DNA from: Hyphomicrobium sp.
GTDB lineage: Bacteria; Pseudomonadota; Alphaproteobacteria; Rhizobiales; Hyphomicrobiaceae
NCBI GenBank assembly: GCA_025458125.1
Contig: JALOTA010000040.1
Span: forward strand, 1-38,269
Length of the DNA: 38,269 nt
Direction of reading: 5' to 3'
Numbering within the stretch: the first letter of the stretch is position 1; every line of letters starts with the position of its first letter. The translations under genes and the position numbers were made by a program. Shown in pieces: positions 18,916-28,304 of the stretch. The notes under the pieces were generated by a model. The model saw only the letters and a list, made by a program, of their open reading frames with translations, was not told the origin of the DNA and ran no database searches.

Positions 18916-18998
18916 TGCCTCGCTAGACCCCTCGTTCCATCCATGCTAGCTCGCGCCGCGCAAGCCTAGTTGAAGGGCTTGGCGCCAGAAAAAAGCAG

Positions 18999-19508
18999 AT
19001 GTCCGACAAGACCTTCATCCGCACTGCCGAACCTTGCGACGTGCCCTCCATCGGCGCGCTGCATGCGCGTGTTTTCGGGCCGGGGCGTTTCGCGCGCTCG
19101 GCCTACCGGGTGCGCGAGGGCCGGCGCGACGGCAACGCGCTGTCGGATTTCTGTCATGTCGCCATGCGGGGCAACCGGCTCGTGGCCGCCGTCACGCTGA
19201 GCGAGGTGAAGATCGGCGGCGTGCCCGGAGCGCTCCTGCTCGGCCCCATTGCCGTCGAACCGGAATTCGCAGGCCAGGGCCTCGGCCGTCAGTTGATCGC
19301 CGAGGGTATCGCGGATGCGAGGTCCGCTGGGAAGTCGCTGGTCATTCTGGTCGGCGACGAGCCCTATTACGGCCGGTTCGGCTTCCGCCGGGTGCCGCCG
19401 GGGCAGATTACGCTGCCCGGCCCGGTCAATCCGATGCGCGTTCTCGCCTTCCCCTTGCAGGACGGCGCCATCGAAGCGGCACGTGGGCTCGTCACATCGG
19501 CTTACTGA
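18999..19508 (+). CDS. GNAT family N-acetyltransferase (YhbS-like)
   Basis: This has 169 residues. The acetyl-CoA binding motif A is visible as LLGPIAVEPEFAGQGLGRQL followed by IAEGIADAR; the segment LVGDEPYYGRFGFRRV is typical of the YhbS-like GNAT subgroup. The acceptor substrate is unknown. ATG 18999 begins MSDKTFIRTAEPCDV. The stop codon abuts that of the convergent photolyase-like gene, the two reading TGATCA together. Confidence 0.88.
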   Translation: MSDKTFIRTAEPCDVPSIGALHARVFGPGRFARSAYRVREGRRDGNALSDFCHVAMRGNRLVAAVTLSEVKIGGVPGALLLGPIAVEPEFAGQGLGRQLIAEGIADARSAGKSLVILVGDEPYYGRFGFRRVPPGQITLPGPVNPMRVLAFPLQDGAIEAARGLVTSAY

Positions 19509-20726
19509 TCAGAGAAGGCCCAGCCGCTCCAGCGTTTCTGGAATGCGTTCCTTCACCTTGAAGAAGCCGGCGCGCGCGTAGGGCCAGAAGGCGCTGTCCC
19601 AATCGCGGCGCACCTCGACCGCGGCAACGCCCGAGCCCGCCAGTTCAGCGACGAAGGACTCATAGGTTGCGCGCGCGGGTCCGACGGGGACTTGCACGGT
19701 CACGAGTTTTTCGACGCCGTGCGCCCGGCACAGCGCCACGGCCTCGTCCGGCGACGGCTTTGCGAGCGATAGGACGACGGGGGCGCCAAACGCAACCCTC
19801 GCCCGTGCCGCGGTGTCGTCCATGGCGCCGGCTCGGAAGGCAAGAACGGCCGAAGACAAGCCCGGGTAACTCCCGTCTGGCGGGAGCAGCACGACGCCTT
19901 TAACGCGCTCTGCCGCGACCGGCCAGCGTTCCGGCGTCAGATCGTCTTCCTGTACGAGCAGTACGACGTCTTCTTCATGCGTGACGCTCATCGGCGGCCG
20001 CAGACGTGTCGGCGCGGGTGGTTCCGGTCCGTCCAGAGGCTCGGGCACCTCGTCGAGTTCTCCCGCAGGGTCAAGACGGCCCTCGGTGAATTGGCGGATA
20101 TTCTCGGCGCGAGCGACGTAGTGCTTGCCGCGTGTGTGAAGACCCGCGACCCAGCGCCACGAAAGTGTGTTGGAGGCCGCGTCGCCGTCGAGCAGGTGAC
20201 GATAGAAGAAGTCGGCGCCGAGGGTCCACGGCAGCTTGAGCGTAAAAATCCAGACGGACGCGAACCACATGCGCGCGTGGTTGTGCAGGTATCCGCTTTC
20301 GGTCAGTTCCCTCGCCCACGCATCGAAGGCCGCGATGCCGGTCTCGCCGTTGATCGCCCGTTCGTAGCCGCGCGCAATGTCGCTGTCGTCCTGCGCATTC
20401 GCCTGCGCCTGAGTAAGCTCGGAGAGGAAATCGCTCCACACCCGGGGCCGTTGTTCCAGCCAGCCCTTCCAGTACGTACGCCAGCAGACTTCCTGCACGA
20501 ACTTGTCGGCGGCTGAGATCGGATGCTTCGAAAGAACGGCGCGAACAACCTCGTCTTCGCCGATGAGCCTGTGCCGCAGAAATGGCGAGAGCAGCGAGAC
20601 GTTGCTTCGGTCGCCGGGGCCGCGGTCTAAGTTGCGCGACTTGGCATAGGCGATTCCGGCCCGCGGTACGAATGCCCGCAGCCGGGCCAGACCTTCTTCG
20701 CGCGTGGGCTGAAAGGCCGGGTTCAT
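19509..20726 (-). CDS. Photolyase/cryptochrome-like flavoprotein with inverted domain order
   Basis: The protein has 405 residues. Residues about 1-205 match the FAD-binding helical domain of photolyases: SNVSLLSPFLRHRLIGEDEV, FVQEVCWRTYWKGWLE, the TGIAAFDAW and GYLHNHARMWFASVW stretch, and LLDGDAASNTLSWRWVAG. These include the Asn-x2-Arg and Asp-x-Asp-x2-Ser-Asn positions that contact FAD. In canonical photolyases an N-terminal Rossmann domain comes first; here the protein starts directly with the FAD domain. The last 160 residues (from about VVLLVQEDDLTPERW to FWPYARAGFFKVKERIP) look like a Rossmann-type domain moved to the C-terminus. Activity (DNA repair or light signalling) is unproven. 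It lies 9 nt after a small conserved gene and downstream of purA on the same strand. Confidence 0.82.
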   Translation of the reverse strand: MNPAFQPTREEGLARLRAFVPRAGIAYAKSRNLDRGPGDRSNVSLLSPFLRHRLIGEDEVVRAVLSKHPISAADKFVQEVCWRTYWKGWLEQRPRVWSDFLSELTQAQANAQDDSDIARGYERAINGETGIAAFDAWARELTESGYLHNHARMWFASVWIFTLKLPWTLGADFFYRHLLDGDAASNTLSWRWVAGLHTRGKHYVARAENIRQFTEGRLDPAGELDEVPEPLDGPEPPAPTRLRPPMSVTHEEDVVLLVQEDDLTPERWPVAAERVKGVVLLPPDGSYPGLSSAVLAFRAGAMDDTAARARVAFGAPVVLSLAKPSPDEAVALCRAHGVEKLVTVQVPVGPARATYESFVAELAGSGVAAVEVRRDWDSAFWPYARAGFFKVKERIPETLERLGLL

Positions 20727-20735
20727 CGGCGGCCG

Positions 20736-20963
20736 CTAGCGCACGGGGGAGCGCATGATGGATTTGATCGGGCCGCGCGAACGTCCCGACTGCTCCTCGA
20801 TCATACGGTCCTGCTCTTCGATCACGGCTTGCGCCGGGGCGTCGCCGTCCAGGCCGCCCAGCACCGATTCCGGCACGCGGCGGTTGGAGGTGACCGTGCC
20901 GTCCTCGTAGGCGACGTTGAACATGACGAAGCTTTCTTTCGCCGTCGGTTTCTTGCGGGCCAA
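20736..20963 (-). CDS. Small conserved hypothetical protein between purA and the photolyase-like gene
   Basis: The likely product has 75 residues and starts with a TTG codon at 20963 (ARKKPTAKESFVMFNVAYED), preceded by GGAG about 8 nt upstream. An ATG at 20924 would give 62 residues. The protein is charged and soluble, with no signal peptide or membrane segment. The segments DGTVTSNRRVPESVLGGLDG and RGPIKSIMRSPVR look ordered and conserved, but I cannot name a family. It sits 53 nt after purA and 9 nt before the photolyase-like gene on the same strand, so the three are probably one transcript. Confidence 0.65.
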   Translation of the reverse strand: MARKKPTAKESFVMFNVAYEDGTVTSNRRVPESVLGGLDGDAPAQAVIEEQDRMIEEQSGRSRGPIKSIMRSPVR

Positions 20964-21016
20964 GATATTTCTCCACGGAATATGGGGGCGCGTGCAGAGC
21001 ACGGGCGCGAAAAGGA

Positions 21017-22309
21017 TCAGGCGAGAAAGGGGTCTTTCATCAGGATCGTGTCGTCCCGCTCGGGGCTCGTCGACAACAGCGTCACCGGGCAACCGATCAA
21101 CTCTTCGATGCGGCGGACATACTTCACCGCCTGCGCCGGCAGCTCACCCCAGCTGCGCGCGCCGCGCGTGGACTGAGACCATCCTTCGAACGTCTCATAG
21201 ACGGGTTCGACGCGTGACTGGGCATTCTGCTCGGCGGGCAGGCGATCGAGCTTTTCGCCATCGAGCCGGTAGCCGACACAGATCTTGATCTCGTCGAAAC
21301 CGTCGAGCACGTCGAGTTTCGTCAGCGCGATCCCGTCGATCCCCGACACCTTGCACACCTGCCGCACGAGCACGGCATCGAACCAACCGCAGCGGCGCTT
21401 GCGTCCGGTGACGGTGCCGAATTCATGGCCGCGCTCGCCGATCTTCTCGCCGATGGCGTCGTCGAGTTCGGTCGGAAACGGACCGGAACCGACGCGCGTC
21501 GTGTAGGCCTTCGCGATGCCCAGGACATAGCCAACCGCGCGCGGCCCCATGCCTGAGCCGGATGCGGCCTGCGCCGCAACCGTGTTTGACGATGTGACGA
21601 ACGGGTAGGTGCCGTGATCGATGTCGAGCAGAGCGCCCTGTGCGCCTTCGAACAGTATCTGCTTGCGCGCCCGATGAGCCTGGTCGAGCAGCGCCCACGT
21701 CACGTCGATGAAGGGCAGCACCTTCGGCGCGATACCGCTGAGTTCCGCCATGAGCGTGTCTTTCGAGACGAGCTCCTTGCCGAGGCCGGCCCGCAGCGCG
21801 TTGTGGTGAACGAGCAGCCGGTCAACCTTCGGGCCGAGCGTTTCCAGGTTCTTCAGGTCCTGTACGCGAATGGCGCGGCGGCCGACCTTGTCCTCATACG
21901 CCGGACCGATCCCGCGTCCGGTGGTGCCGATCTTACCCGTCCCGGCGGCCTCTTCCCGGATCATGTCGAGTTCGCGATGCAGCGGCAGGATCAGTGTGGC
22001 GTTGTCGGCAACCCGCAGGTTGTCGCGCGTGATTTTCACGCCCTGGGCGCCGAGCTTCTCGATTTCCGCCACCAGCGCCCATGGATCGACGACGACACCG
22101 TTGCCGATCACGCCGAGCTTGTTGGGCCGGACAACGCCGGACGGCAGCAGAGAGAGTTTATAAGTGTTGTTGCCGATGACGAGCGTGTGCCCGGCATTGT
22201 GACCGCCTTGAAAGCGCACGACGACATCCGCCCGCTCCGACAGCCAGTCGACGATCTTGCCCTTGCCTTCGTCGCCCCACTGGGCGCCGACCACTACTAC
22301 GTTGCCCAT
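21017..22309 (-). CDS. purA: Adenylosuccinate synthetase PurA
   Basis: PurA makes adenylosuccinate from IMP, aspartate and GTP, the first committed step to AMP. The 430 residues fit the family. Visible motifs are [17 protein letters not shown] (P-loop variant and catalytic Asp), [11 protein letters not shown] (catalytic His), [35 protein letters not shown] and [15 protein letters not shown] 22309 begins [12 protein letters not shown], the standard N-terminus; open frame upstream is not conserved. It is divergent from the EamA permease gene. Confidence 0.97.
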   Translation of the reverse strand: MGNVVVVGAQWGDEGKGKIVDWLSERADVVVRFQGGHNAGHTLVIGNNTYKLSLLPSGVVRPNKLGVIGNGVVVDPWALVAEIEKLGAQGVKITRDNLRVADNATLILPLHRELDMIREEAAGTGKIGTTGRGIGPAYEDKVGRRAIRVQDLKNLETLGPKVDRLLVHHNALRAGLGKELVSKDTLMAELSGIAPKVLPFIDVTWALLDQAHRARKQILFEGAQGALLDIDHGTYPFVTSSNTVAAQAASGSGMGPRAVGYVLGIAKAYTTRVGSGPFPTELDDAIGEKIGERGHEFGTVTGRKRRCGWFDAVLVRQVCKVSGIDGIALTKLDVLDGFDEIKICVGYRLDGEKLDRLPAEQNAQSRVEPVYETFEGWSQSTRGARSWGELPAQAVKYVRRIEELIGCPVTLLSTSPERDDTILMKDPFLA

Positions 22310-22520
22310 CGCGAGCCTCTGAACGTGCATTGGCCCCGGCCTTCCGCGGACCGGGGCCAAGGCTGGATTGAACCCTTTTTCGGTCCCGCTTATAGCCCAG
22401 AATCCTGCGGCCCCAACATCCCATATGACGCGCCCGGGCTCGGGCTTTGGTCCGGCCATTTGACGGGGTCGATGGTTGCCTATAGATCGCGGACCAGATC
22501 CAGCACGGACACCTCCCGAC

Positions 22521-23414
22521 ATGGCATCGGCAGCGCCCCGCGCCTCTCCGGCGACGGCCTATCTATTCCTGATCCTGACAATGGCCTTGTGGGCAGGTAA
22601 CCACATTCTGGGCCGCTGGGCGCATGGCATCATTCCGCCGATGACGCTGGCCTTCCTGCGCTGGTCACTGGCGGCCGTACTGATGTTTCCATTCGCTTAT
22701 CGGTCGATCCATTCCGATTGGCCGGTTATCCGGCAGGAGTGGCCGCGACTCCTGCTGCTCGGCTTCATGGGCTCGGGCATTTACAATACCCTGCAATACA
22801 TCGCTCTGACGGACACGACGGCGACCAATGCGGCGATCCTGAACTCGTGGGGACCGATCCTGATCGTTCTCGCCGGCGCCCTGCTATTCGGCGACCGCCT
22901 GCGCCGCAATCAGGTGGCGGGCATGACCGTGTCGCTGATGGGCGTCGCCGTCGTGGTTCTGCATGGAGAATTCCAACGTATCGCGACGCTGTCATTCAAC
23001 GGCGGCGATCTCGTGATGCTGTTCGCGACGGGCGTGTGGGCGCTCTACACCGCCTTGCTGCGCACGCGGCCGAAGATCTCCACCCTGAGTTTCGCCGGGG
23101 TCACTTATATCATCGCGGGAGTGGTCAACCTGCCTCTCGCCGGCTGGGAGTATGCGCACGGCGACGTCATGGAAATCACGCCGCAGACCATCGCGGCGGT
23201 GCTCTATGCCGGCGTGCTCGCAAGTCTGGTTGCGTATTACTGCTACGCGCGCAGCGTCGAACTCATCGGCGCCAACAGAACGGGCGTCTTCATCCACCTC
23301 ATCCCGCTATTCACGAGCCTTATGGCGATGGCGCTGCTCGGGGAACAGCCGGCGCTTTATCATGCCGCCGGTTTCGCGCTCATCCTCGCCGGTGTGTTCA
23401 TCGCCCAGCGCTGA
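22521..23414 (+). CDS. EamA/DMT-superfamily permease
   Basis: The 297-residue protein has about ten hydrophobic helices and two EamA repeats. Typical landmarks are [19 protein letters not shown] in helix 1, [19 protein letters not shown] in the middle of the first repeat and [15 protein letters not shown] in the second. Drug/metabolite transporter members move amino acids, nucleosides or other small molecules; the substrate is unknown. ATG 22521 begins [17 protein letters not shown]. The stop is 2 nt from the stop of the convergent J-domain gene. Confidence 0.9.
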   Translation: MASAAPRASPATAYLFLILTMALWAGNHILGRWAHGIIPPMTLAFLRWSLAAVLMFPFAYRSIHSDWPVIRQEWPRLLLLGFMGSGIYNTLQYIALTDTTATNAAILNSWGPILIVLAGALLFGDRLRRNQVAGMTVSLMGVAVVVLHGEFQRIATLSFNGGDLVMLFATGVWALYTALLRTRPKISTLSFAGVTYIIAGVVNLPLAGWEYAHGDVMEITPQTIAAVLYAGVLASLVAYYCYARSVELIGANRTGVFIHLIPLFTSLMAMALLGEQPALYHAAGFALILAGVFIAQR

Positions 23415-23416
23415 CG

Positions 23417-24826
23417 TCAGGCGGCGGACTTGCGCAGCAGGAGTCCGGCGGCGACGTTGATCGCCTTGATGCGCTCCTCGCGCATCGCCCGATCGGCTTC
23501 GTCCGTCGCGAGATCGGGATGCCACGACTGACGCAAGGCCTCGACCACCTTGCGGATGACGGCGTCGGTCGCGCCGGCGCTCAATCCGAGAAGCGCCAGG
23601 GCTTCCTCGCGCGACGCCGGCATGCATTGCGCCGACGCGGCACTTTTCGATACGGCGGGCGCGGAAGGCTCCACGCGAACCGTCAGGGCTTGGCCCGCCG
23701 GGGACGAGAGACGCGGTTCAAGGCCCGGCAGGACCGGCTCCACGGGGACCCGCAACGGACCGGCCGCCACCGGCACGGCGGCCTGCTTCTTCAGGATCAC
23801 CAGGAGCGTGGCCAGCGTCGCGGCCGCGATCAGAATTGCGAACGCGAGGGGCGGCACGGAAATGCCGGACCCACCGGTGGCGCTCCAACCTTCCACGCGC
23901 GGACCTTCCACCGTTGCGGGCGGCGGAGGTGGCGCGACTTCCGCAGCGGCGACGACGGTTTCCGTCCTGCTCGCAGATGCCAGTTCTTTCGCCGCCGGGT
24001 TGTTGAGGATGGTCGGAACGGCTGGGGCCACGGACTTGCCGTCCGCAGCATCCGGCTTTTCCGGAGTGGCCGAGGGGGGCGACGTACTCGATGTTTCCAG
24101 CGGCTTCTCGACCGCGGGCGTATTCGGCGGCCTCGGTTCGAGCCGCACCTCCGCGCTCTGCTCGCCGCCTGCCTTAACGCCGGAGGGCGTCAGGTTCTCA
24201 GACACTTTCGGTTTCTGGTCGGCTTTGGGAGCTAGAGCAGGAGCGAATGACGGCTTTGGCCCGGAGGGCGCCTGTGCCGCCGTTGGTCCGCCGCCGTCTT
24301 CCAGTTCCGCGACGCGTGGGTCGAGCGGCGTGAAGATCGCGTCGACACCGGCAATCGGCGCATAGCCGTCCGGCATCTCGACGAGACCGGTGGCGCGGCG
24401 CGGCTCGGGGAACGGGTAGCTGTCGCGCGGCTCGCGAGGTCCCATCCGGTAATAGAGCCGGCCATCGTTGTTGTAGAACGCACGCCCGTCCGTGATGCGC
24501 GCGATTGCGGCATAGACGTCCGGCCACTCGGCGCGTTCCCGGCCGCAGGCCATCGTAAAGCGATGCACGAGGAAGGAACGGCACCGGTCCGGGTTCTGCT
24601 CCGAACAGGCGCGATACTGCTCCTGCCGCCGCGTCCCGTAGATGCGATAGGCCTGATCGCCGGAGGGACGTACCTGAACGCGGCCACCGACGACATCGCA
24701 GTCATAAGGAAGAACGATCTGCTCCTGCGATTCCGCCCGCCCGACGAGACTGGAGGACAGCAACAGGAGCATGGCTGCCCCCACCGCGCGGAAGATCGAT
24801 GATGTGCTCAGAAGGCGTGAGTTCAT
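23417..24826 (-). CDS. Membrane-anchored J-domain protein with periplasmic Cys-containing domain
   Basis: The protein has 469 residues. A signal-like hydrophobic segment (14-29) is followed by a probable periplasmic domain (about 35-170) with Cys at 43, 74, 82 and 94. A Pro/Ala/Glu-rich linker leads to a membrane helix (about 325-346), and the cytosolic tail ends in a J-like domain (about 408-466). That domain has EEALALLGLSAGATDAVIRK, the essential tripeptide in SWHPDLA (His about 436) and IKAINVAAGLLL. J-domains stimulate Hsp70 (DnaK) ATPase. This type-III J-protein would recruit DnaK to the inner membrane for an unknown client. It is unclear whether the N-terminal hydrophobic segment is cleaved. 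ATG 24826 is the natural start. Confidence 0.78.
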   Translation of the reverse strand: MNSRLLSTSSIFRAVGAAMLLLLSSSLVGRAESQEQIVLPYDCDVVGGRVQVRPSGDQAYRIYGTRRQEQYRACSEQNPDRCRSFLVHRFTMACGRERAEWPDVYAAIARITDGRAFYNNDGRLYYRMGPREPRDSYPFPEPRRATGLVEMPDGYAPIAGVDAIFTPLDPRVAELEDGGGPTAAQAPSGPKPSFAPALAPKADQKPKVSENLTPSGVKAGGEQSAEVRLEPRPPNTPAVEKPLETSSTSPPSATPEKPDAADGKSVAPAVPTILNNPAAKELASASRTETVVAAAEVAPPPPPATVEGPRVEGWSATGGSGISVPPLAFAILIAAATLATLLVILKKQAAVPVAAGPLRVPVEPVLPGLEPRLSSPAGQALTVRVEPSAPAVSKSAASAQCMPASREEALALLGLSAGATDAVIRKVVEALRQSWHPDLATDEADRAMREERIKAINVAAGLLLRKSAA

Positions 24827-25064
24827 GCGGCGAAACTAGCCCCAAGCATGGCTACTTTGTGTCGAGGCGGCGCGCAGCCGTGCATGAACCGCGCACTGTG
24901 GCCGCAGAAGCGCCGTTCGTTATGCTCTAAGCGTACCGTTTCGCCCGGCACCTTCGCCCGCTTTCTCGCGTGGCATGGCGGATCGCCGGCACGTTTTTCC
25001 GACTCCACCGGCTGCGTATTTGAACCATGTTCGTTTGTTTGGAATCGTGTTTATCTGCCTACGC

Positions 25065-25706
25065 ATGACGCGGACTCGAAAGCGCCCTTCCGCCGCCAGC
25101 CGACCTACCGATCCGGACATCACCGGACGTGAGGCGTTGCGCGGCGTCATACTTGAGAAAGCTGGGCGGATTGTTGCGGAAGAGGGCCTTGCTGCCGTGC
25201 AGGCGCGGCGACTCGCGGCGGAGGGCGGCTGCTCCGTCGGCACGCTCTATAATATCTTCGACGACCGCGACGGCCTGATACTGGCGATCAACCGCGAGAC
25301 TTTGGCTGCCCTGGGCGAACCGCTCGAAGCGGCGCGCAAATCAACGGCGAAAGCCGGGCTCGAGACGCGCCTGCTCGCCCTTGCATTCGCCTACACGGCT
25401 TTCGCGCTGGAAAACCGGAACCGATGGCTTGCGGTGTTCGAGTTTCGCCTGCCCGACGACAGGGCGCTTCCGGCCGACTTCGAGGCTGAACGCGCGCGGC
25501 TCATCGATATTCTGGTCGAGACCATCGGGCAGGATGTGCCGGACTCCGGGCAGCGTGTCACGGCGGCGCGGGCCCTGTTCGGCGCGGCTCACGGGATTCT
25601 GCATCTGGCGGTAAATAACAGGCTGTCGGATTTCGATCGCGGCCAACTCGACCGCGACCTCCGCTTCATCGTCAAAGCGGCCGCGTCCGGGATGCGGAAG
25701 AAATGA
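25065..25706 (+). CDS. TetR family transcriptional regulator
   Basis: The 213 residues begin with a basic tail, then the TetR HTH (about 20-70): GRIVAEEGLAAVQARRLAAE, then GGCSVGTLYNIFDDRDGLI with the GTLYNIF recognition helix. The C-terminal ligand-binding part carries WLAVFEFRLPDD and a TetR_C-type FGAAHGILHLAVNNR. ATG 25065 was chosen because it directly precedes the HTH; open frame reaches 24975. No operon partner is adjacent: upstream is the divergent J-domain gene and downstream a tRNA on the other strand. Its targets are therefore unknown. Confidence 0.88.
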   Translation: MTRTRKRPSAASRPTDPDITGREALRGVILEKAGRIVAEEGLAAVQARRLAAEGGCSVGTLYNIFDDRDGLILAINRETLAALGEPLEAARKSTAKAGLETRLLALAFAYTAFALENRNRWLAVFEFRLPDDRALPADFEAERARLIDILVETIGQDVPDSGQRVTAARALFGAAHGILHLAVNNRLSDFDRGQLDRDLRFIVKAAASGMRKK

Positions 25707-25719
25707 TTTGTTCGAAGAA

Positions 25720-25796
25720 TGGTAGCGGGACCCGGACTTGAACCGGGGACCTACGGATTATGATTCCGCCGCTCTAACCAGCTGAGCTATCCCGCC
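25720..25796 (-). tRNA. tRNA-Met (anticodon CAT), elongator type
   Basis: The minus strand folds as a full cloverleaf: acceptor GGCGGGA with TCCCGCT (one G-U pair), D-arm GCTCAGCTGGTTAGAGC, anticodon arm GCGGA-ATCATAA-TCCGT with anticodon CAT, and T-arm CCCGGTTCAAGTCCGGG. The discriminator is A and the CCA end is encoded. The body matches elongator tRNA-Met of alphaproteobacteria rather than the lysidine-modified tRNA-Ile2 or the initiator, whose first acceptor pair is mismatched. Confidence 0.95.
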
Positions 25797-25820
25797 GTAC
25801 CAGAGCGCCGTCTATAGCTG

Positions 25821-26549
25821 TTACTCGGCGGCAATGCGCTTGGCCTCGGCCTGCTTCTGGAACCGCATCATCGTGAAGATGCCGAACGGGCGCACGGACT
25901 TGCGTTCGACGAGCTTGAGGTCGTCGCAGACCATGACGCGCGAATGATCGAACACCGGGCGCCAGCCGATCAATTCGGCGAAGGGGGCCATGCGACGCTC
26001 GACCCAGCCGCGCACGCCTTCTTCCTGGCTGAAGTGGTTGACGATCACCACCTCGCCGCCCGGCTTGGTGACGCGCGAGAGTTCGCGCATGACTTTCTCC
26101 GGGTCGGGCACCACCGTCATCACGTACATGGCGACGACCGTATCGAAGGAATGGTCGGGGAATTCCAGTTCGCCCGCGTCCATCTCGTGCAGACCCTTGA
26201 CGTTCTTCAGCCCGAGTTCGGCGACGCGCTGGCGTGCCTTGTCCAGCATATCGGTGGAGAGGTCGATGCCGACGATCTCCAAGTCGGGCTTATAGTCGGG
26301 GAGCGAGAGGCCCGTGCCGACGCCGACTTCCAGAAGCTTGCCAGTGCGGTTGCGGTTGATGACGTTGGCGGTGTGGCGACGGCCTTCGGTGGCAACCTTG
26401 CCAAAGGTGCGATCGTACACGGGAGCCCAACGGCGATAGGCGACCTTCACGGCGTCTTCGTGGATGTGGCCGATGTGCACGACACGACCGGCGGTCTTGT
26501 GCACCTTCGGACCGGTGCGCTTTGCCTTGGGCCGCAAATTCGAAATCAT
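25821..26549 (-). CDS. pmtA: Phosphatidylethanolamine N-methyltransferase-like SAM methyltransferase (PmtA, Rhodobacter type)
   Basis: The 242-residue class I methyltransferase has an N-terminal basic tail, then VAYRRWAPVYDRTFGKVATE, the SAM motif I LLEVGVGTGLSLP, the acidic motif IVGIDLSTDML and the MYVMTVVPDPEKVMRELSRV segment. This pattern is close to the Rhodobacter-type PmtA, which converts phosphatidylethanolamine stepwise to phosphatidylcholine. UbiE/COQ5-type methyltransferases are the nearest alternative, but the WAPVYDRTFG start and the VVIVNHFSQEEGV stretch favour PmtA. ATG 26549 gives an N-terminal extension of about 35 residues, longer than in Rhodobacter. Confidence 0.75.
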   Translation of the reverse strand: MISNLRPKAKRTGPKVHKTAGRVVHIGHIHEDAVKVAYRRWAPVYDRTFGKVATEGRRHTANVINRNRTGKLLEVGVGTGLSLPDYKPDLEIVGIDLSTDMLDKARQRVAELGLKNVKGLHEMDAGELEFPDHSFDTVVAMYVMTVVPDPEKVMRELSRVTKPGGEVVIVNHFSQEEGVRGWVERRMAPFAELIGWRPVFDHSRVMVCDDLKLVERKSVRPFGIFTMMRFQKQAEAKRIAAE

Positions 26550-26610
26550 CTGCCAACCTCGTCCTTTGTCATTGCCCCCGCCTGCCGCACTGGCGCACGG
26601 CCTGCTTCAA

Positions 26611-27900
26611 TCACCGTATCGCCCGGCGGGATTCACCCGCCGCGTGCTTGCCAGCGCTCCGGCTCAACGCCTCGGCCGCCTGGCCTTCCTCCGACCGGAC
26701 CGTTCGCACGATGGTGCCACCACCGAGCACACGCGCGCTGTCACTACCATCGGCATAGAACACACAAGCCTGTCCGGCTGCGATGCCCTGCTGCCCTTCG
26801 CTCAGGATTACCTTGATCGAGCCATCTTCACCGCTCGTCAATATGGCAGGTTGTGTCGGCTGCGAGGACCGCACGCGAACATGCACCGCGCGTTCGGCCG
26901 CAGCGGCCTCAGCAAGAGGCTCGTCGCCCAGCCAATTCACATCCTTCAGAATGAGCGCCGTCGTTTCGAGCGCCTGACGCGGGCCGACGACGACCTCGTT
27001 CTTGGCCGCATCGAGCCGCACGACGAACAGCGGTTCCGCGCTCGGGATGCGAATGCCGCGACGCTGGCCGACGGTGTAGTTGATGATCCCGTCGTGACGT
27101 CCGAGGCGGCGGCCATCGACGTGGACGATGTCTCCGGCCTGCAAGGCGCCGGGCTTCAAGCGTTCGATTACATCCGTATAGCGGCCCTTAGGAACGAAGC
27201 AGATGTCTTGGCTGTCGGACTTGTCGGCGACGGGCAGCTCGAGTTCACGGGCCAGTTCACGCACCTCCGACTTCGGCATGTCGCCGAGCGGGAACATGAT
27301 GCGCTCGAGCTGCCCGCGAGTGGTGGCGTAGAGGAAATAACTCTGATCGCGATCGGCGTCGCGCGCGCGGCTCAAAACCGGGCCGTCTAGCGTGTGATGC
27401 AGGCGAATGTAATGACCGGTCGCCAGCTTTTCGGCGCCCAACTCCATCGCCATTTCGAGGAGATCCTTGAACTTGATCTCCTGATTACAGGTGACGCACG
27501 GAATGGGTGTCTCGCCGGCGATGTAACTGTCCGCGAAACTCGTCATCACCTTGTCGGCGAAGCGGCGTTCGTAGTCGAGGACGTAGTGCGGGATGCCGAT
27601 CAGGTCGGCCACCCGGCGGGCATCGTGGATGTCCTGCCCAGCGCAGCAGGCCCCCTTGCGCGCCGTTGCTTCCCCGTGGTCGTAGAGTTGCAGCGTGATG
27701 CCGATGACGTCATAGCCCTGGCGCTTCAGCAGAGCGGCCACCAACGAGCTGTCGACGCCGCCCGACATGGCGACCACGACGCGGCCCGGCACGCTCTTGG
27801 CTGCCGTGGGGGCGGTGTGCTTCTGGCTGTCGGCACGCTCTGTCACGGCGGGTCGGCTCTTGTCATCGAGGTTGAGGCCGCAGATAGCCGGGGCCGCCAT
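26611..27900 (-). CDS. mnmA: tRNA-specific 2-thiouridylase MnmA
   Basis: MnmA installs the 2-thio group on U34 of tRNA-Lys, Glu and Gln, using ATP and sulfur passed from the Tus relay or IscS. The 429 residues show the PP-loop [17 protein letters not shown] (about 41-57), the first catalytic Cys in [11 protein letters not shown], the second in [12 protein letters not shown], and [11 protein letters not shown] rhizobial N-terminal extension of about 40 residues precedes the PP-loop. The last 35 residues ([14 protein letters not shown]) exceed the usual end and are basic and probably disordered. ATG 27900 is the first start. Confidence 0.95.
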   Translation of the reverse strand: MAAPAICGLNLDDKSRPAVTERADSQKHTAPTAAKSVPGRVVVAMSGGVDSSLVAALLKRQGYDVIGITLQLYDHGEATARKGACCAGQDIHDARRVADLIGIPHYVLDYERRFADKVMTSFADSYIAGETPIPCVTCNQEIKFKDLLEMAMELGAEKLATGHYIRLHHTLDGPVLSRARDADRDQSYFLYATTRGQLERIMFPLGDMPKSEVRELARELELPVADKSDSQDICFVPKGRYTDVIERLKPGALQAGDIVHVDGRRLGRHDGIINYTVGQRRGIRIPSAEPLFVVRLDAAKNEVVVGPRQALETTALILKDVNWLGDEPLAEAAAAERAVHVRVRSSQPTQPAILTSGEDGSIKVILSEGQQGIAAGQACVFYADGSDSARVLGGGTIVRTVRSEEGQAAEALSRSAGKHAAGESRRAIR

Positions 27901-28304
27901 CCGACCCGGTACCGGCGAACATAATGAAACTCAGTTGCTCACGCTTCCGCGTCTTTTCTGCGGCGATGCAGCATGGTGGCCGGGGCGTGAACCAAGCGAC
28001 TTGTTTACCGCTCTTCAACCTGCGCTGACAAGCCGACAGGTCAATGAAAGCGAGAATTGCGGGGCTCTGCCCACGACCGATCTCGCCGGAGCGTTGCTCG
28101 ACCGGCCGAGGCCTGAAGTCTTGTCGAACCAGTTTACGGTCGTCCTGCCGCGGCACATTCGTCTCTATTCGGCATCAACCTTAACTCGTTGGCACCGGTT
28201 CGCGGGACAAGGCGTTATGGTATTTTCACTCAATGGGTTAGGCCCGTTTTAAGGTCGCCCTGATAGGGTAAGTTTTGCGTGGTCATTAGAGTGTACCGAG
28301 TATC
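27901..28304. other. Intergenic region between divergent mnmA and sciP
   Basis: This 404-nt region holds no gene I can support. Its distal part (28200-28304) is AT-richer and carries the probable sciP promoter with a CtrA-box-like element. No tRNA or riboswitch pattern was seen. Confidence 0.4.
28238..28252 (+). promoter_or_regulatory. CtrA-box-like site upstream of sciP
   Basis: TTAG-N7-TTAA, seven of eight matches to the full CtrA box TTAA-N7-TTAA, lies 52 nt before the sciP ATG. In Caulobacter CtrA activates sciP, so the location is sensible. One site of this quality can occur by chance. Confidence 0.45.

Noticed and set aside
25720-25796. tRNA with CAT anticodon as tRNA-Ile2 or initiator tRNA
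   Set aside because: The acceptor and anticodon stems match elongator tRNA-Met; the initiator would have an unpaired first acceptor position and three G-C pairs in the anticodon stem.
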